A DNA stretch of 64,000 bases from Isoetes taiwanensis (GCA_021234155.1 JAJEKV010000156.1:498001-562000); one strand, 5' to 3'. Numbered from the stretch's first letter, positions 33,381 through 47,269 are shown. The notes: generated from the letters alone by a model not told the origin. Numbers and translations are program-made.

Positions 33381-36300
33381 TCACACTTGGTTAGCCTTTT
33401 GTGATTGCATTTGTGCTCGTACGCTTTGTAAGACATCCTCCCATGTAAGGTTTTCATTTTCATCATCGTCCTTATCTGTGTCTGCATCTGTATTTTTTCT
33501 ACTGGCCCGTTCATCCAAAACATCTTCATCACCTTCACTATCGCTTTCATTATCCTCGTCTTCTGCATCCCTGCCATCACTCGCCTCTTCTGCATTGCTT
33601 ACATCATCTTCTAGATCTCCTGTCCCTTGTCGTTTTTCATCCTCAGGATCAAAGAGGTTCTTTCGTACAGGTACATTCTTTAAATTCTGTTTGACAGTAA
33701 CACCAGATAATGGTGTTGCACTTTCATTCGTGGGTCCCTTCTTATCCTCCTGCAATGTGACTGGTTTTGCAGATTCATCAACTTTATCCAGATTGGGTGG
33801 GGGCACAAAAAACGGAATCCTTCCCCTCTGCCAATCGTGAAGCACCATTTTTGCAGCAGTTGCAAGATCTGGTTCTCCACCCTGTAAAGAAAAACCAGGT
33901 TTGGTAATGATCAATAAAACCATAAACGTAAACCAGAGGGATAATTTCCTACCCTTAACAGCTTTCCAGTCTGCTGGCATAGCTGAGTTAAGAAATCTTC
34001 ATCATCTTGCCTGCAAGTATGGAAACAGAGAAGTTCATTAATCTTGCCTTTCAGATGCTAAATATAAAGAAGATGCTCAGAATAAGTTCAAATACATTAC
34101 CAGTCTTGCACTTTGTATGCCCGTTTCAGATATTCCTTCTTGACACGTCGGAGAACCTCTCCAATATGTTCTGCTGCATCTTGCAGATTTCCCACCCGTA
34201 CCTGATATAAGCACAAATGTACGGCATAAAACATCTAATTCTATTCCGTTAAGGTAAAGGCCATCAAATTTCTGCGCCTGCAATACATCTTGGGAAGTCA
34301 TGCAACAACACAGACAAGCACTAAACAGCATGCATCTCATGACACAAGATTAATGCAAAAAGAGGACGTACAACACCCTTCAGCACAATGTCCGTCTCAG
34401 AGTCCTGATTTTGGTAAACGACTCCAGGACAGTCGATTAAAAATATACGTTTTGTAAGAGTAATGTATTGCCAGACTTTTGTTTCGCCCGGAATAGGTGC
34501 AACCTTGCAGACCTAAATGTTCAAAAATATATATGTTTATAACTAAACATCATCACAATGAAGAAACTGCAGATTTGCATCATCGCATACATTTTTTGTC
34601 CGCAAGGTATTTATAACCGATGATTTACCAACATTTGGGTAGCCAATGAATCCAACCGAGATAGCCTGTTTATCACTTTTCAGCCTTGCAAACTGCCTTA
34701 AAAGTGAAAGAAAAGAACCCTGTGGAAGATAAGATAAGATAAGATGAGACCAAATGATGCAACCCAAAGAGACATTGCTAGTAGTAACAATATTACCTTG
34801 CCAAAAGGGTTCGTAACACTAGCATGAAATGCAAGTGTCGGATATTCCCGTGACAGAACATGGAGCCAGCCCTTGGTCGCCCATGATGGTACCAGGTCAC
34901 ACTACACAAATGAACGTAAACAGAATAAGGGTTTCATTTAAGGACAAAACTCTCTGAGATCAACCTTACCTTGTTCAATAAGAATATAAGATGTTTGTGT
35001 TTGCAATTTTCTCGTAAATGCTTTTCAAGGTGGAAGCATCGAGTACCTTGAGGGTCGCGCGCATCTAACACCTGCATAGTTCCAACTTGCACTAAGCCAT
35101 GCACAACCAAAACATAGCATGCTAGGATTAAATTTAGCTGAAAGTAAATCTAATTGCTTTCAAAATGCTATCTGGATTTCGGAGGATATGGACTCATAAA
35201 AAAAAAATTTGGGTCTTATGTTTATAGGAGTTCAGGTATGTTTTCACCTTATTTGCTGTTATATCAATTGAGCTTTACACAACAACCCCAGTCTGGCACA
35301 TGTTCCTGGTATGTTATAGAATGTTATTAGTTTGTGTTGTGCAGTATATTTGCTTGGTTATGGCTTGATTAAGTTGTATGATGCCTCCAAACTAAATATG
35401 GGCCATTAAGTTGTATGATGCCTCCATCAGGGTTTGCTGTCAACCCTACAGTTCATCATCAGCCTTCATGGCAAACTCAACATTGCCAAGGCCAAACTCA
35501 AACATTGTTTGTCCCTATATCATTACCATCTAAATTGCTTGAGCTTTTCTCTAGCTTCTCGTTTTCTCTAGCAACATCACCAGAATCATCCTGCTTTAAT
35601 TCATTCAGAGTTGTAGAACCAGCACATACAGCTATGTGCTTTCCATTGCCGAAGTATTCTTCAGGTACAAGAATATCATGAGTTTTCCCAAATACAGAAG
35701 TTGCAGCTTCAGGTTCCATAGCTAACGCTTCATGCTCAGGCTGCCATTTATAGGGCATAACATCAGTTGCAGTACTAATGCTTGCATCTATATGATCCCA
35801 TTGCCGAAGTATTGTTCTTCTTGTAAAGCATCATGGATCTTGTCCAATTCACAAGTTACACCGTTGCACGGCGAATGTTTCAGGCTCATGCTACCATTTA
35901 TAGGACATAATATTACTGTTATTCACCAAGTCTTCAGGGAATAAAGCTGCACCCATATCAGAGGGCTTCATATGGCCATGGCAGGCTCCATTACATCAGG
36001 TGTACCAGCATCATAATCCAGCCTGCCTAATGCTACACCATCTCTGGTTTTTTCATCATCAACTACATTGCTGATCAAACTAGAGACAAAAGCTTTAACT
36101 TGGTCTTCAGGGATACAAACACTATGATCCACCAGATCCAATGCTGTGTTTGCTTCATTATCAACTGCATTGCTGACCAAAGCAGAGACAAAAACTTTAT
36201 CTTGCCCCAAAGCAACAGGCTGATCGAGCTTTAAATCAGATGCAAAATCACTTTGTAACCTGGTACCTTCAGCTGAATCACTGAAAGTTCCCAAACCAAC

Positions 36301-38404
36301 ATCTTCAGAACCCATTGATGTAAAAATATTGGCGCAGGATTCTACAGGTTGCTCCATCTTAGGAAGACCTAATGGAAGATCCTGTTGAGCTTTATATACA
36401 TCATCAAACTGCACCAATTCAGCTCGTAAAGCATTAGCATGCTGCACTAACTCAGAAGTTACACCTTTGCTTCAATCTTAAGAAGACCTGATGAAAGATC
36501 TCGTTGAAGAACTTTGTATGAATCATCAAACTTGACCAATTCATTTGGTAAAGCATTATCGTGCTGCACTAATTCAGAAGCTGCATCCCCTCATTCATTC
36601 TCTAGCAATTCATCTAGTAAAACATCATCATGCTGCACTAATTCAGAAGCTACATACTTTAGTTAATTTTCTACCATCTGCTCCATTCTTTTAGAATCAT
36701 ATCCATCTGCCTCCAAAGCAAGAGGCTCGAATTCACAGCCTACAGCCTTTGGCCTTGGCTGAGCTTCAAATTCAATGTCTAATATTCAAACCCACAGTCA
36801 ACGTATGACCACTCTCACTTGATACAAGGGCTACACCATTGGGCCTCATCTCACACTCTTCAGGTATAAAATCAGATAACTCAAGCTGCCTTCCATCAGG
36901 ATTCACAAATTCATGATATACTGACGGCCCAAATTCATCAGCTAAAGCATCATAGATATTAACAAAAATGTCAAGCTTCTTTTCAATGGAAGGCGTTGAA
37001 TCATGGCCTAAAGCATCATCACTCTTCAGTGGCTCAGGAAGACCTATAATATTCGCTCCAGCGTCACCATGGATTCCTCTGATCTAGAGACAAGACTTGG
37101 AAGAACGGTAAGTATCATGCCTATGCCATTCTCCTTGGCCAGGTTTTAGGTGCTATCTCTTGCAAAGTCACGGACCACATGATATGCCATATGTCTAGAG
37201 ATAGAAGCACTAAGCATGTCCATTAATAAGTCTGTTTTAGCACGAAATGGCAGTCCAAGTTACTATCCAAATGCATTATTTACCCAGTGCTCAACATTTG
37301 GAACCTTGAGGTGCATCTCTTCCTTGCTATCATTTACTAAATTGCTTACATAGTAAAGCTAAGAGGAAACTTCAAACGAACCTGGACAACAACATCTGAT
37401 GAATCGATCACTTTATAAAGCTCTCCCCATATTCTCTTACTTTGGCCTTTGTCAAACATTGTATGCCTCACTGAGTCTTGTAAACCTTCATCATTTTCTA
37501 ATTGCTCTCCCCGTTGATTAAAGCTTTCTGGATGCACGTCATCAAACTGATTAGGGAACCATGGAATATGCCAATTTTTAAAATCAAAGTTACCTTGAAC
37601 ATGCTCGGATTTCACTAACATTGACTCATAGTCATCAATAGTAAGTTTGGGACGTTTGCGCTTATGTTTTGGCCCAAATGTGTCTTCAAACTTTTCTGTA
37701 TCCAAAAGATGGACCCTTGCTTGCTGCAAAATGTCAAAAAAATACTTCTCAAGAGCCCAGATATACAATTTTAGGCTTCTAAATAGTATAGGGAGTTCAC
37801 TCTCTCGATCTAATCAATTCATTTCAAATACACATCACACTTGTGAAAGCATATGATAGTTTCATGTTTGATGTGTCATCTATACAGTTGTTCTAGTGGT
37901 AAATGGCCGTCTAATTGATGAACTATGACATACGTGCATATTATACCTTCTGATGATCTTTCATTAAGGAAATTGGCAACTTCCTCTCCTTTAATATAAC
38001 AGTATATGCATCCGAAACTCTGGTCTGCATTTCTTCACGAAAAGTCTCCAATTCCTTCTGACCAATGACTCTGGTGTTTCCTACAGTCATAATAGTCTCA
38101 ATTCCTCACCGATTAAATCAACAAGTGAGCGACCAAACTTACCAAACCATCGGCGATCTGGCTGAATGCGGGTAGACGGAAGCTCTTTAGATTGAAGCTC
38201 ATGGTGAAGGATGCGGCCCTTACTATTCCGAACTGGGCGAGTATTGTACATTTGCAAACGCCGGACGGTGGCGGAGCTCCGCGTACCTTCCTTGGAAGCG
38301 CCATCACGACGACGATCATCGAGGGAATGCTTGGGATTTCCGTGTCGAGGAAGGGAAGAGCCCTTGCTCGAACTGCCCTTCTTGCTGCCCTTGGGCTTCG
38401 CCAT
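33381..38404 (-). CDS. NUG2: Nuclear/nucleolar GTPase 2 (NUG2/NOG2), 10 exons, 624 aa
   Basis: A circularly permuted GTPase that, in the family, acts in nuclear maturation of the 60S ribosomal subunit. Exons (minus): 38404-38143, 38080-37947, 37723-37382, 35071-34970, 34901-34797, 34719-34591, 34512-34372, 34201-34101, 34010-33953, 33881-33381. All introns are GT-AG and the joined frame has no internal stop. The N-terminal NGP1NT domain (residues about 40-175) contains QMYNTRPVR and QPDRRWFG. The GTPase motifs are in permuted order: DARDP (249-253), G4 NKCD (279-282), G1 GYPNVGKSS (341-349), G2 PGETK (366-370), G3 DCPG (385-388). An acidic Glu/Asp/Ser tail (about 500-610) ends the protein. 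The start ATG at 38,404 opens a basic [10 protein letters not shown] segment. Intron 3 is 2,310 bp and holds an unrelated coding relic. A MULE-like element ends about 100 bp upstream of the ATG. No lesion was seen. Confidence 0.93.
35498..37067 (-). pseudogene. Decayed repeat-containing coding sequence inside NUG2 intron 3
   Basis: On the NUG2 strand, but not part of its mRNA by splice logic. Pieces read [20 protein letters not shown] and [15 protein letters not shown] (36,785-37,067), then [37 protein letters not shown] (about 36,480-36,660), [16 protein letters not shown] and [15 protein letters not shown] / [15 protein letters not shown] (36,447-35,968), and finally [17 protein letters not shown] (35,758-35,498). 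At least two internally repeated modules are visible. The longest open piece is 159 codons. Stops and shifts separate the parts. I do not recognise the protein. It may be a captured gene fragment, or the remains of a gene nested in the intron. Confidence 0.6.
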
Positions 38405-38492
38405 AGCCAGCGAACTAAAACCCTAGACCTATACAGTGCACAATTCCACCTTTAGGGTTGGATTTGGAAAATGAAGGCTGCAGGCGAGACTA

Positions 38493-39210
38493 TAAAATAA
38501 AGGGAAAATTGTAAAATTGCCCCTGTATTTTCCTCTAATTGTAAAAATGCCCCCATATTTAGCGTAATTGTCAGAATACCCCTTTTGTGCTTTTCACGAC
38601 AGTTCCTATCTTCTTTTCTCCCTTTTATCTTCTCTTCTCTCCTCTTCTCGATTATATGCAGCAGACTCTTCCTCTGGTCTGCCGGATCAATCACCTGCAA
38701 CTCGAGTTCCTCTGGTCTGCCGGATCAATCACCTGCAATCAGCTGCAAGTCGAAGTCAAAGACCCTTTCTCAAATCAACGCACTACCACTTTGCTTTAGC
38801 TGTCTGCACTTGCCGCTTTCTGCACAGGCCACACTACTTACAGACCATTTCTATGCTAAGGACATCAACAGAGCTGATTCCAGTTCTATTCCGTCTCCCT
38901 GCAACAGATTTTTCCTTCAAGCTGAATCCATGATTTCTTTCTAGAAGGTGATCTTTTTGTGTCCAATTCTTTGTCCCCAAGGTCGGATCTTCTCCCCAAG
39001 CATGATCACACAAAAAGCCCCATCAAATTTGCCTCTATTTGGGCTGAATCATGGATTTTTCCCCAAAACCTGTAAAGAACAGGGGCAAAACATGTGTACG
39101 GCATAAAAGTACAAGAATTAAGGGCATTGTGATAAATATATAAAATACAAGGGTATTTTCACAATTATAGAAAAATATAGGGGCATTTTTACAATTTACC
39201 CTAAAATAAA
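38493..39210. mobile_element. Non-autonomous MULE-like element with 9-bp TSD
   Basis: The element 38,502-39,201 (700 bp) is flanked by the direct repeat TAAAATAAA (38,493-38,501 and 39,202-39,210). The left end GGGAAAATTGTAAAATTGCC and the inverted right end GGGTAAATTGTAAAAATGCC match, and the inverted similarity continues for about 90 bp. A 9-bp target duplication with long TIRs starting GGG is typical of Mutator-like elements. Inside, CTGGTCTGCCGGATCAATCA is repeated three times in part (38,673-38,740). No transposase is encoded. It lies immediately upstream of the NUG2-like start codon. Confidence 0.85.
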
Positions 39211-39229
39211 CAAGGTGGACTTTTTTACC

Positions 39230-39436
39230 ATGCAGTGTATGTTTTGCAAGCTGTTATTTCCAATAAATAATAAAGTATGCCGTGATGATTACATTCTTAT
39301 GCATTATGTCAGTCTTAGCATTATGTCAGTCTTAGACTGTCTCTTTGGGGCAGTTCTCCTTCCTCCTCACTTGCTTTGTAACATTACTATTCTTTTAATA
39401 TATTGATGACACAGTTCTTCAAAAAAAAAAAAAAAA
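39230..39436 (+). mobile_element. Short LINE 3'-tail copy with poly(A)
   Basis: The sequence ends GTTCTTC followed by 16 A (39,421-39,436). The same GTTCTTC-poly(A) junction ends the LINE at 50,587, and the preceding CTTTGTAACATTACTATT resembles CTTTGTAATATTTTGAG there. It is probably a severely 5'-truncated insertion of the same LINE family. The left boundary is uncertain. Confidence 0.5.
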
Positions 39437-39897
39437 GGTCTTAGGCTCAGCAATAAGAGCCAAGGTCTTATGCGTGCTATATATAACAGATCTGGATTCA
39501 AGAGTGTTGCTTATAATCTGGCTTTTAGAAGCACAACAGGATCTCACTAAGCTTCGAAGTCTATACAAGATCATTAACAAAGTTCTAGACAAGAGCACAT
39601 CCATATGCAAATGTTCAAAAAGTGCAAGATGCTGCTCTTTTCTAGAAAAAGGGTGAGCTTTATTACACTATACCAACTGATTGTGAACAACACTGTTATA
39701 CCACTAACAATCCCACTCCCTGAGCTTTTGAGCTTTTAATCAGTTAATGTATCTCAATAACCTGAAAAATGCATCCTACGTTAGTAAGCCATCGCGTCTA
39801 CCTCTTGGCCAACTGTGTGCATTTTTTTACACACTATGTTTTATTTTCAACAATGTGCTATATATTTTTGCCAAGCAAGAGGATCAACAATTTTAGA

Positions 39898-40110
39898 TTT
39901 TGGGTTGCCCCTAAGGGGGCAAACCCTTGTTTATGTGGGTTTGTGGCATATTCTAGGTATATGCTAGTATATGCCCAGAATATGCCAATAACTGCTCCAA
40001 ACCCATTATTACCTGTAAACTCGCGGTCATTTCTGTTGCTGGGCAGCCACTCTGGAAACCGGCTAACCAGAGATGGTGGCTGCGATGGTGTTCTGGCGAT
40101 GGCCTCCTGC
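39898..40110. repeat. Dispersed repeat, copy 1 (unclassified)
   Basis: Starts GGGTTGCCCC TAAG GGGGCAAACCC (a 10-11 bp hairpin) and continues through GTATATGCCCAGAATATGCC, ACTGCTCCAAACCCATT and TCTGTTGCTGGGCAGCCACT. Near-identical sequence occurs at 46,592-46,800 and a diverged form at 47,270-47,440. No coding capacity or TSD was identified. Could be a SINE or a fragment of a larger element. Confidence 0.75.
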
Positions 40111-40124
40111 ATTTTTTTTTACCT

Positions 40125-40434
40125 TTGCCCCAATCAAAAGTCTCGCCCAGCCTGTGGCAAAGGTCTAATTTTAGTCCTTCATGGACCCAATTGAGAAAGT
40201 TCAGCCGACTTCAAGCTTGGGAGTTAGAATCCGGCAATGCCATAGTGGCTGGAATCCTTGTTGTGGATCCATGGGCTCCTGGTTCCTTCTTAGATTCGCA
40301 GAGTGTGGCTTCCGCACTCTTTGCTGCTTTGTTTTCTTACTTGGGATTCTTGTATCATCTCATGAATTCGGGAACTGCTCCAAAGCTCACATTATTTGGG
40401 TTCTATATTTTGCTTGCTTTTGTGGGAGCTACAA
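40125..40434 (+). pseudogene. Exon of a possible DUF3593 plastid membrane protein
   Basis: The frame encodes FSRLQAWELESGNAIVAGIL, SQSVASALFAALFSYLGFLY and TAPKLTLFGFYILLAFVGAT, followed directly by a splice donor (GTAAGT at 40,435). Two hydrophobic segments are visible (about residues 60-80 and 90-105). The pattern 'LFA.SLFPYLGFLY.L..S...P.LTLFGFYFLL.FVGAT' is what I remember for the DUF3593 family of plant plastids and cyanobacteria, of unknown role. The next exon was not found within 1 kb. A repeat adjoins its 5' side, so this looks like an isolated gene fragment. Confidence 0.45.
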
Positions 40435-40547
40435 GTAAGTATCTTCGTAATTTCTGTACATGTCTGCTCTTATTTGTTGCTTAAATGCAAACGAAAACTT
40501 TTGTGTTAAATCTCTCTAAAAGGATAAACTCTACTAGCTCATGTAAA

Positions 40548-40670
40548 CAAGATATTACATTTGCATATCATGCTCTATAGTTTATGCATCTGACTGTTAA
40601 GTTCATTGACTTTTCCTCATATGGCATCTGCATATCATGCTCTATAATTTATGCATCTGAGTTGCTGATT
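40548..40670. repeat. Short tandem duplication
   Basis: GCATATCATGCTCTATAGTT at about 40,563 recurs as GCATATCATGCTCTATAATT at about 40,632, each followed by TATGCATCTGA. The period is about 69 bp. Confidence 0.8.
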
Positions 40671-40960
40671 TCCATTCTTTCTGATGTATGCATAAGTTGC
40701 ACATTTATTACCTAGAATAGTCAAGTTGTCAACTTTACATTCAGTTAGCTTTTAACAATTCTGAGCTTGAAGTCATGATCATTTCATGATTACATTCAGG
40801 ATCCATTCCCCGCTGCTTGGACAATGGTAAACAATGAGTTCGAAATCAGATCCGATGGTCTGCTTGATTGCAGATAGAAAGAGGTAAGGAAGGAAGGAAG
40901 CAAAGCAATATGCAAATTTTCAGTCTGAAAGGAATTTGGACCCAGTGAGCAGTGTCAGTG

Positions 40961-41089
40961 CACTACTACAAAAATAGGTAGAAATGGCACAAAAGTGACA
41001 TTTATCCTCCGCCTTTTTACAGGCATCCTGTAAAAAGGCGGAGGATAAATGTCACTTTTGTGCCATTTCTACCTATTTTTGTAGTAGTG
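40961..41089. mobile_element. Perfect 129-bp palindromic MITE with CACTACTACAAAA ends
   Basis: Two 63-nt arms are exact reverse complements around a 3-nt loop (CAT, 41,024-41,026). The ends are CACTACTACAAAAATAGG and its complement, resembling CACTA-superfamily termini. The flanks GTG (40,958-40,960) and GTA (41,090-41,092) could be an imperfect 3-bp target duplication. It contains no coding sequence; a transcript would form a perfect long hairpin. Confidence 0.9.
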
Positions 41090-41531
41090 GTATGAAGATG
41101 GCATTGGAAGCTCTTATGTTGCACGGTCTAGGTATCTTGGGCTACATAACAAATAGGTGATTGCCAGGCATTAGTTTTTGGTGGTGTGATGATGGAATGG
41201 TGGCATTTGCATCCATACCAAATATGGTTGCCAAAGTTTTTTGGTCTCTAGTCTAATAGAACTTTAAATCTCCAGTTGTGCTAATGAGATGCCTGGTGGT
41301 AGTCAACACTCTTCAATTATACACTTCACTAATAGTAATGATGATAGAAAGTTATTTCATTGGGGATTCACACACTTTTCTCTAGATAGCGCTATATGTT
41401 TGCATCTTGCATTTTTGTTGTTGCTTATGCCAGGAATGCACATCAGAATATGACTAATTTTTGCTACTAGAACTATGTTATTGAGGAAAAACAACGGATA
41501 TGGAGAGAGTGAGCTCTTGTTCTTGGATTGA

Positions 41532-43035
<1,504 letters not shown>

Positions 43036-44040
43036 ATTTTTTGGTCATCTATACTCCTACAGTTCTCATATTTTGGAGCCACATACACATCTGTATAGAG
43101 ATACCAAGCAATTGACAGTTGCTGATTTGTATAAGGTTATCAAAGTATTGTCTAGTAATCTATTATGGTGAATAAATATCCTTGTTCAATTGAAGATGCT
43201 GAATTTAAAATATAGGTTGTGAAAAATCAGTTATATGTCTTAGAGGAAAGTGGGCTAAACTTGCAGTCAAAGGTCATTTTTGAGAAGTCCCTTTCTAACA
43301 CTTTCTGGTTATTGTATGTTATGGAGAACTGTGCATGGTAAAGCTTATGCCCTAGAAGGAGCATACGATTATAGCTTTGAAGATGGGCTGCACTTAAAAT
43401 TATTCCAAATGGGGACACACAATTTGTTTCCGTGGCCAGAACTTGAATCATGTTATATTTACGGAAAGCACAAATTGTTAGCCACCCAAGGTCAATGCCA
43501 TGCCAAGCAATAGCAGATGTGATACCTTCCACCCTTAAATTACACAATTTGTTAATCCAGGATTTGCAATCGTAATTGTTAGACCTGGACATTCGATTGG
43601 CGACAAAGTGTATATGTCTAAATAAGTAAACTGACGGTGGTTTTGCTGCAGATAGGTCGTAAAAGCATAGCTAGCAAGGAGGTGGTCACATTGGAAGTAG
43701 TTTTTAAATAAGTTGACAAAGTTGTGATTGTGCTTCAAACATGTTGTAGAGTGTAAAAGTGCATAGCTAGCAAGATTGGAAGCAGTTCCTTGAAAATGTC
43801 CATAAAGTAAGTACATAATTTTTCAATTTGAATATGAAGGATGCTTGCATGCACATTGAATCTTAATATCTAGCACAATAACAGGGGGTTACTTTTAGAT
43901 TTTTATACGTTTTTTCACATAGTTTTTCTATGATTTCATTGTTGTATTCGTTGAGATGTACTAAATACTATTTCTAGAGTGCACCCTTTATGGGCCGTTG
44001 ATTTTTGTTGACTGAAACAATCTGAGGGTTGTTGTCTTTC
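43036..44040. other. No recognisable gene
   Basis: Several frames of 75-120 codons occur on both strands without domains. A small duplication of CATAGCTAGCAAG lies at 43,667 and 43,762. Confidence 0.4.
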
Positions 44041-44054
44041 TTCGTGAAGACTAC

Positions 44055-44208
44055 GCATGCGTATGCATATGCATGTGCGCGTATGCATGTGCATGTATAT
44101 TGTGCATGTGCATGTGTATTGTGCATGACAATGTGCATGTGCATGTGAGCATGTGTGTGTGTGCATGTACATGCATGCATGTGCATGTGTACATGTGCAT
44201 GTGTACTT
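44055..44208. repeat. TGCATG-rich microsatellite
   Basis: About 150 bp consist largely of repeated TGCATG/TATGCA/TGTGCATG units with alternating purine and pyrimidine. The open frames over it on both strands (Cys/Met/His-rich) are artefacts of the repeat. Confidence 0.9.
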
Positions 44209-44950
44209 GCCCTCTTGGATTCTTGTTGCCGGAGTGGATTTTTGCTGACGGAAGGTTATCACGAGGTGGATTTTTTGCTCACACTTACAAAGGTATTTGT
44301 TTTTTAATGTTTCTTTAGTTAGCATAATGGTTTTTTTACAAGGTATTGGCTGCAAAACCTGCCTTTGTTTCCTTCACTTTGTCTGTTTTAAGATTTGCTG
44401 CAGATTCAAAAAGAGTTTAGAGTTTAGGGCCTATGTTTTCTTCCAACTTCTTGGATATTCCTGGCCTGCCGGATTGTTTGTAGCAGCCAGCCTTCAGCCT
44501 CAATCAACAAACGGATTCTTGTGCACACAACAGGCGGGTTATTCCACGCCCTTTTCTGAGTCATGCAGACCAATCAAACAGTGGCCACAAGAATGCATTT
44601 ATATTGTAGGTTTGGAACTTTAATCGAACCAGAAGGTGAATCACGCATTATCTTTAAGCTAGAGATGGAGCATCCAAAATCATATGGATTGATAAACAAT
44701 GGTTTCATTGTGAAAGAGAAATAGTTGCAGCTGAAGTAACAACACGTTGAAGCAAGCTTGCTTCAAAACCTCTACCCTTGATCTCGCTTCACCGACTGTT
44801 ACAAGAAACCTACTCCACATCACCAAACTGGCCGATTCTCTTCACCTGTTAAACCAAAGCCAGACAACCCATGAGAAAGTGACTGGTTCTTTATGAACCT
44901 CACCAATTGTTACAGCAGAATAATGTTGACGTTGTTATCTTCCACGCAAT

Positions 44951-45105
44951 GGTTTGTGAATAAAACATTATTGTCGAGCATATCAATGTCAAAAGCTTTT
45001 ATTTGATTCAATTTTATTTTTCTACTAAAGGTTTGAATAAAACATTATTGTAGAGCATATCAGTGTAAAAGTTTTTATTTGATTCAATTTTATTTCACTA
45101 GTAAA
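44951..45105. repeat. Tandem duplication, 79-bp period
   Basis: GAATAAAACATTATTGT at 44,959 and 45,035, with GAGCATATCA and TTTTATTTGATTCAATTTTA following in each copy. The surrounding 44,640-45,480 has no recognised gene; 45,258-45,350 encodes a short proline-rich PPPLEQPPPAHGKDP stretch of unknown origin. Confidence 0.85.
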
Positions 45106-45810
45106 ATTCTATTTTCTAAATTATATCAATCTAACCAATTTCTTTCCTTCATATTCATGCAGACTATAGAAGCTCCCAATCCATCAATTCCACAGACATT
45201 CCTCCGATGCCTGAAGTCAACGCGATATTGATTCAAACATTATTATTGTACTGGAGAACCCTATAAATGAAGATCAAGTTCAATTAGTCCCGCCACCATT
45301 AGAGCAACCACCTCCTGCACATGGCAAAGATCCTATTGATGTGTTGTCATTATGGTTAGTTGGATACATCAGCTTTCTTCATCCATCTCTACACCATCCC
45401 CAAGGCCCCGAAGGGGCCAAAAAATTTGTTAGTTAATGCAAACTATTACACCCAACATTTTAAATTAAATTCCCCCTAAACCCCCCTTTGGTTTGGGTGC
45501 ATATTCACACGGGGGGTGATGTAGAGCAGCAAGAGCCCCTTTTATATTCCCTAAAACAGTATAATACATGCATGAAATCAACACCATTGAGTACATTGCT
45601 TCAAACCTTATAGTATTCCGCAACTCTCATTATACAGTATAAAAAAACTTGTACAAGCATACCCCACAAACGAGGATCGCTATCTATAGTCCAAATCAAA
45701 GAATAAGTCATGAATATGCCCATCCAACAGCTCCCGTTGCCCGGAGTCACCTCCCGTGTGAATGAAAAGATGCACGAGCTCATAAGGTGGACTATGAGCC
45801 TCGAGAGTTT

Positions 45811-45980
45811 AGGATGTATGAGTTTCGCTAAATAAGACCTATGAACCATGCTACATGCCAAATTTGTCCAAGATATACGACCACCAAAGTAAAAATTTAA
45901 GATATATGAGTTTTGCTAAATAAGACCTATGAACCACGCTACATGTCAAATTTATCCAACATATACGACTACCAAAGTAA
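45811..45980. repeat. Tandem duplication, about 85-bp period
   Basis: GCTAAATAAGACCTATGAAC occurs in both units (about 45,828 and 45,915), followed by GCTACATG and ATATACGAC. No gene is seen in 45,480-46,580. Confidence 0.85.
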
Positions 45981-46591
45981 AGTATCCACTTTTGTAGGCA
46001 TCTGGGTGCACAAGCATATTATGTTCTACAGGTGAAATAGCACCAAAGTAAAGTATTAACTTTCATAGACATCTTGGTGTACTAGCATCTTATGTTGTAG
46101 AGTTGGTCGAGCCGCACAACTATGTAAAGGCGAGACATATTGACATTTCAAGAATTTTATCATTATCAAAGTTTCTCTTTAAAAGCCTCCTTCGCACATA
46201 ATAGTAAGCTTACTGTGTTTATTTATTAGATGGTCTTGGTGAACAATAAGATTGTATTGGATTCCTATACATTATTTGTAGTTATTTCTGTCATTTGTAC
46301 TAAGATCTCATGCCTGTCGAGGTATTAAACAACTCAAACACAACAATATGATTTTCCTTAATGCTAGAATAGATATGGGGCAATAAATTGAGATGTACCT
46401 CACCTTCCATGCTATTATTTATCTTCATAGTTGTCTCAATGGACGATAAAAATCATTCATTCATTCTTTCTTTCTTTATTTCAATGAAATTCCAATTCTT
46501 GTGATACCGAATTGATTTTTGTCTCCAACATAAATGTGAAAATTAATATAAAATATCAACATAAATGAATTGATATTGCATTTCCTTTTTG

Positions 46592-46800
46592 GGTTGCCCC
46601 TAAGGGGGCAAACCCTCGTCCATGTGGGTTTGTGGCATATTCCAGGTATATGCCAGTATATGCCCAGAATATGCCCAGAATATGCCAATAACTGCTCCAA
46701 ACCCATTGTTGGCTGTAAACTGGTGCTCATTTCTGTTGCTGGGCAGCCACTCTGGAAACCGGCTAACCGGTGTTCTGGTGATGGTGGCTGTGATGGTGAC
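46592..46800. repeat. Dispersed repeat, copy 2
   Basis: Nearly identical to 39,898-40,110, including the starting hairpin GGGTTGCCCC / GGGGCAAACCC. It carries one extra AGAATATGCCC unit in the ATATGCC-rich part. Sequence similarity ends at about GATGGTGGCTGTGATGGTG. Confidence 0.75.
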
Positions 46801-47269
46801 GAGCTACCCCAAGTTCCACATTATAACTTATCTTTGATCCAACAGCTGTAAACGGTCAGCTCGTGATAAATTGCAAGCCTCATGATTTAAGGCAAACTGT
46901 TAGCTCGTGACAAATTGCAGGACTCGTGATTTAAGGACTGATGTCATGTCTTATAAGAATTAATTTGTTATATGAACCAAATTGGACTTGATTGAATTGC
47001 AAACACAAAGAATTTAAACAACATAACCAAATTGCATTATGCTTACAAACTTCATTGGAAGCTAAAATTCCAGCTCGTAATAGTCGACACACTTAACTCC
47101 GTTAGGAACTACACTTAACTTCGTTAGGAACTAAACCTAACTATTAAGTGAGAAAGGGGTAACAACATAGTTAGGTTATTAATCTTTTCATAAGAAAATG
47201 TATATTCCTTGTTGTCTCTTTGAACAGCTAGAGTAGCCGGATGCTCTTAATAGTCAAAAGTTTTTTAGC

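Noticed and set aside
43936-44355. 139-codon minus-strand frame with Cys/His-rich repeats
   Set aside because: It is an artefact of the TGCATG microsatellite, which is open in several frames on both strands.
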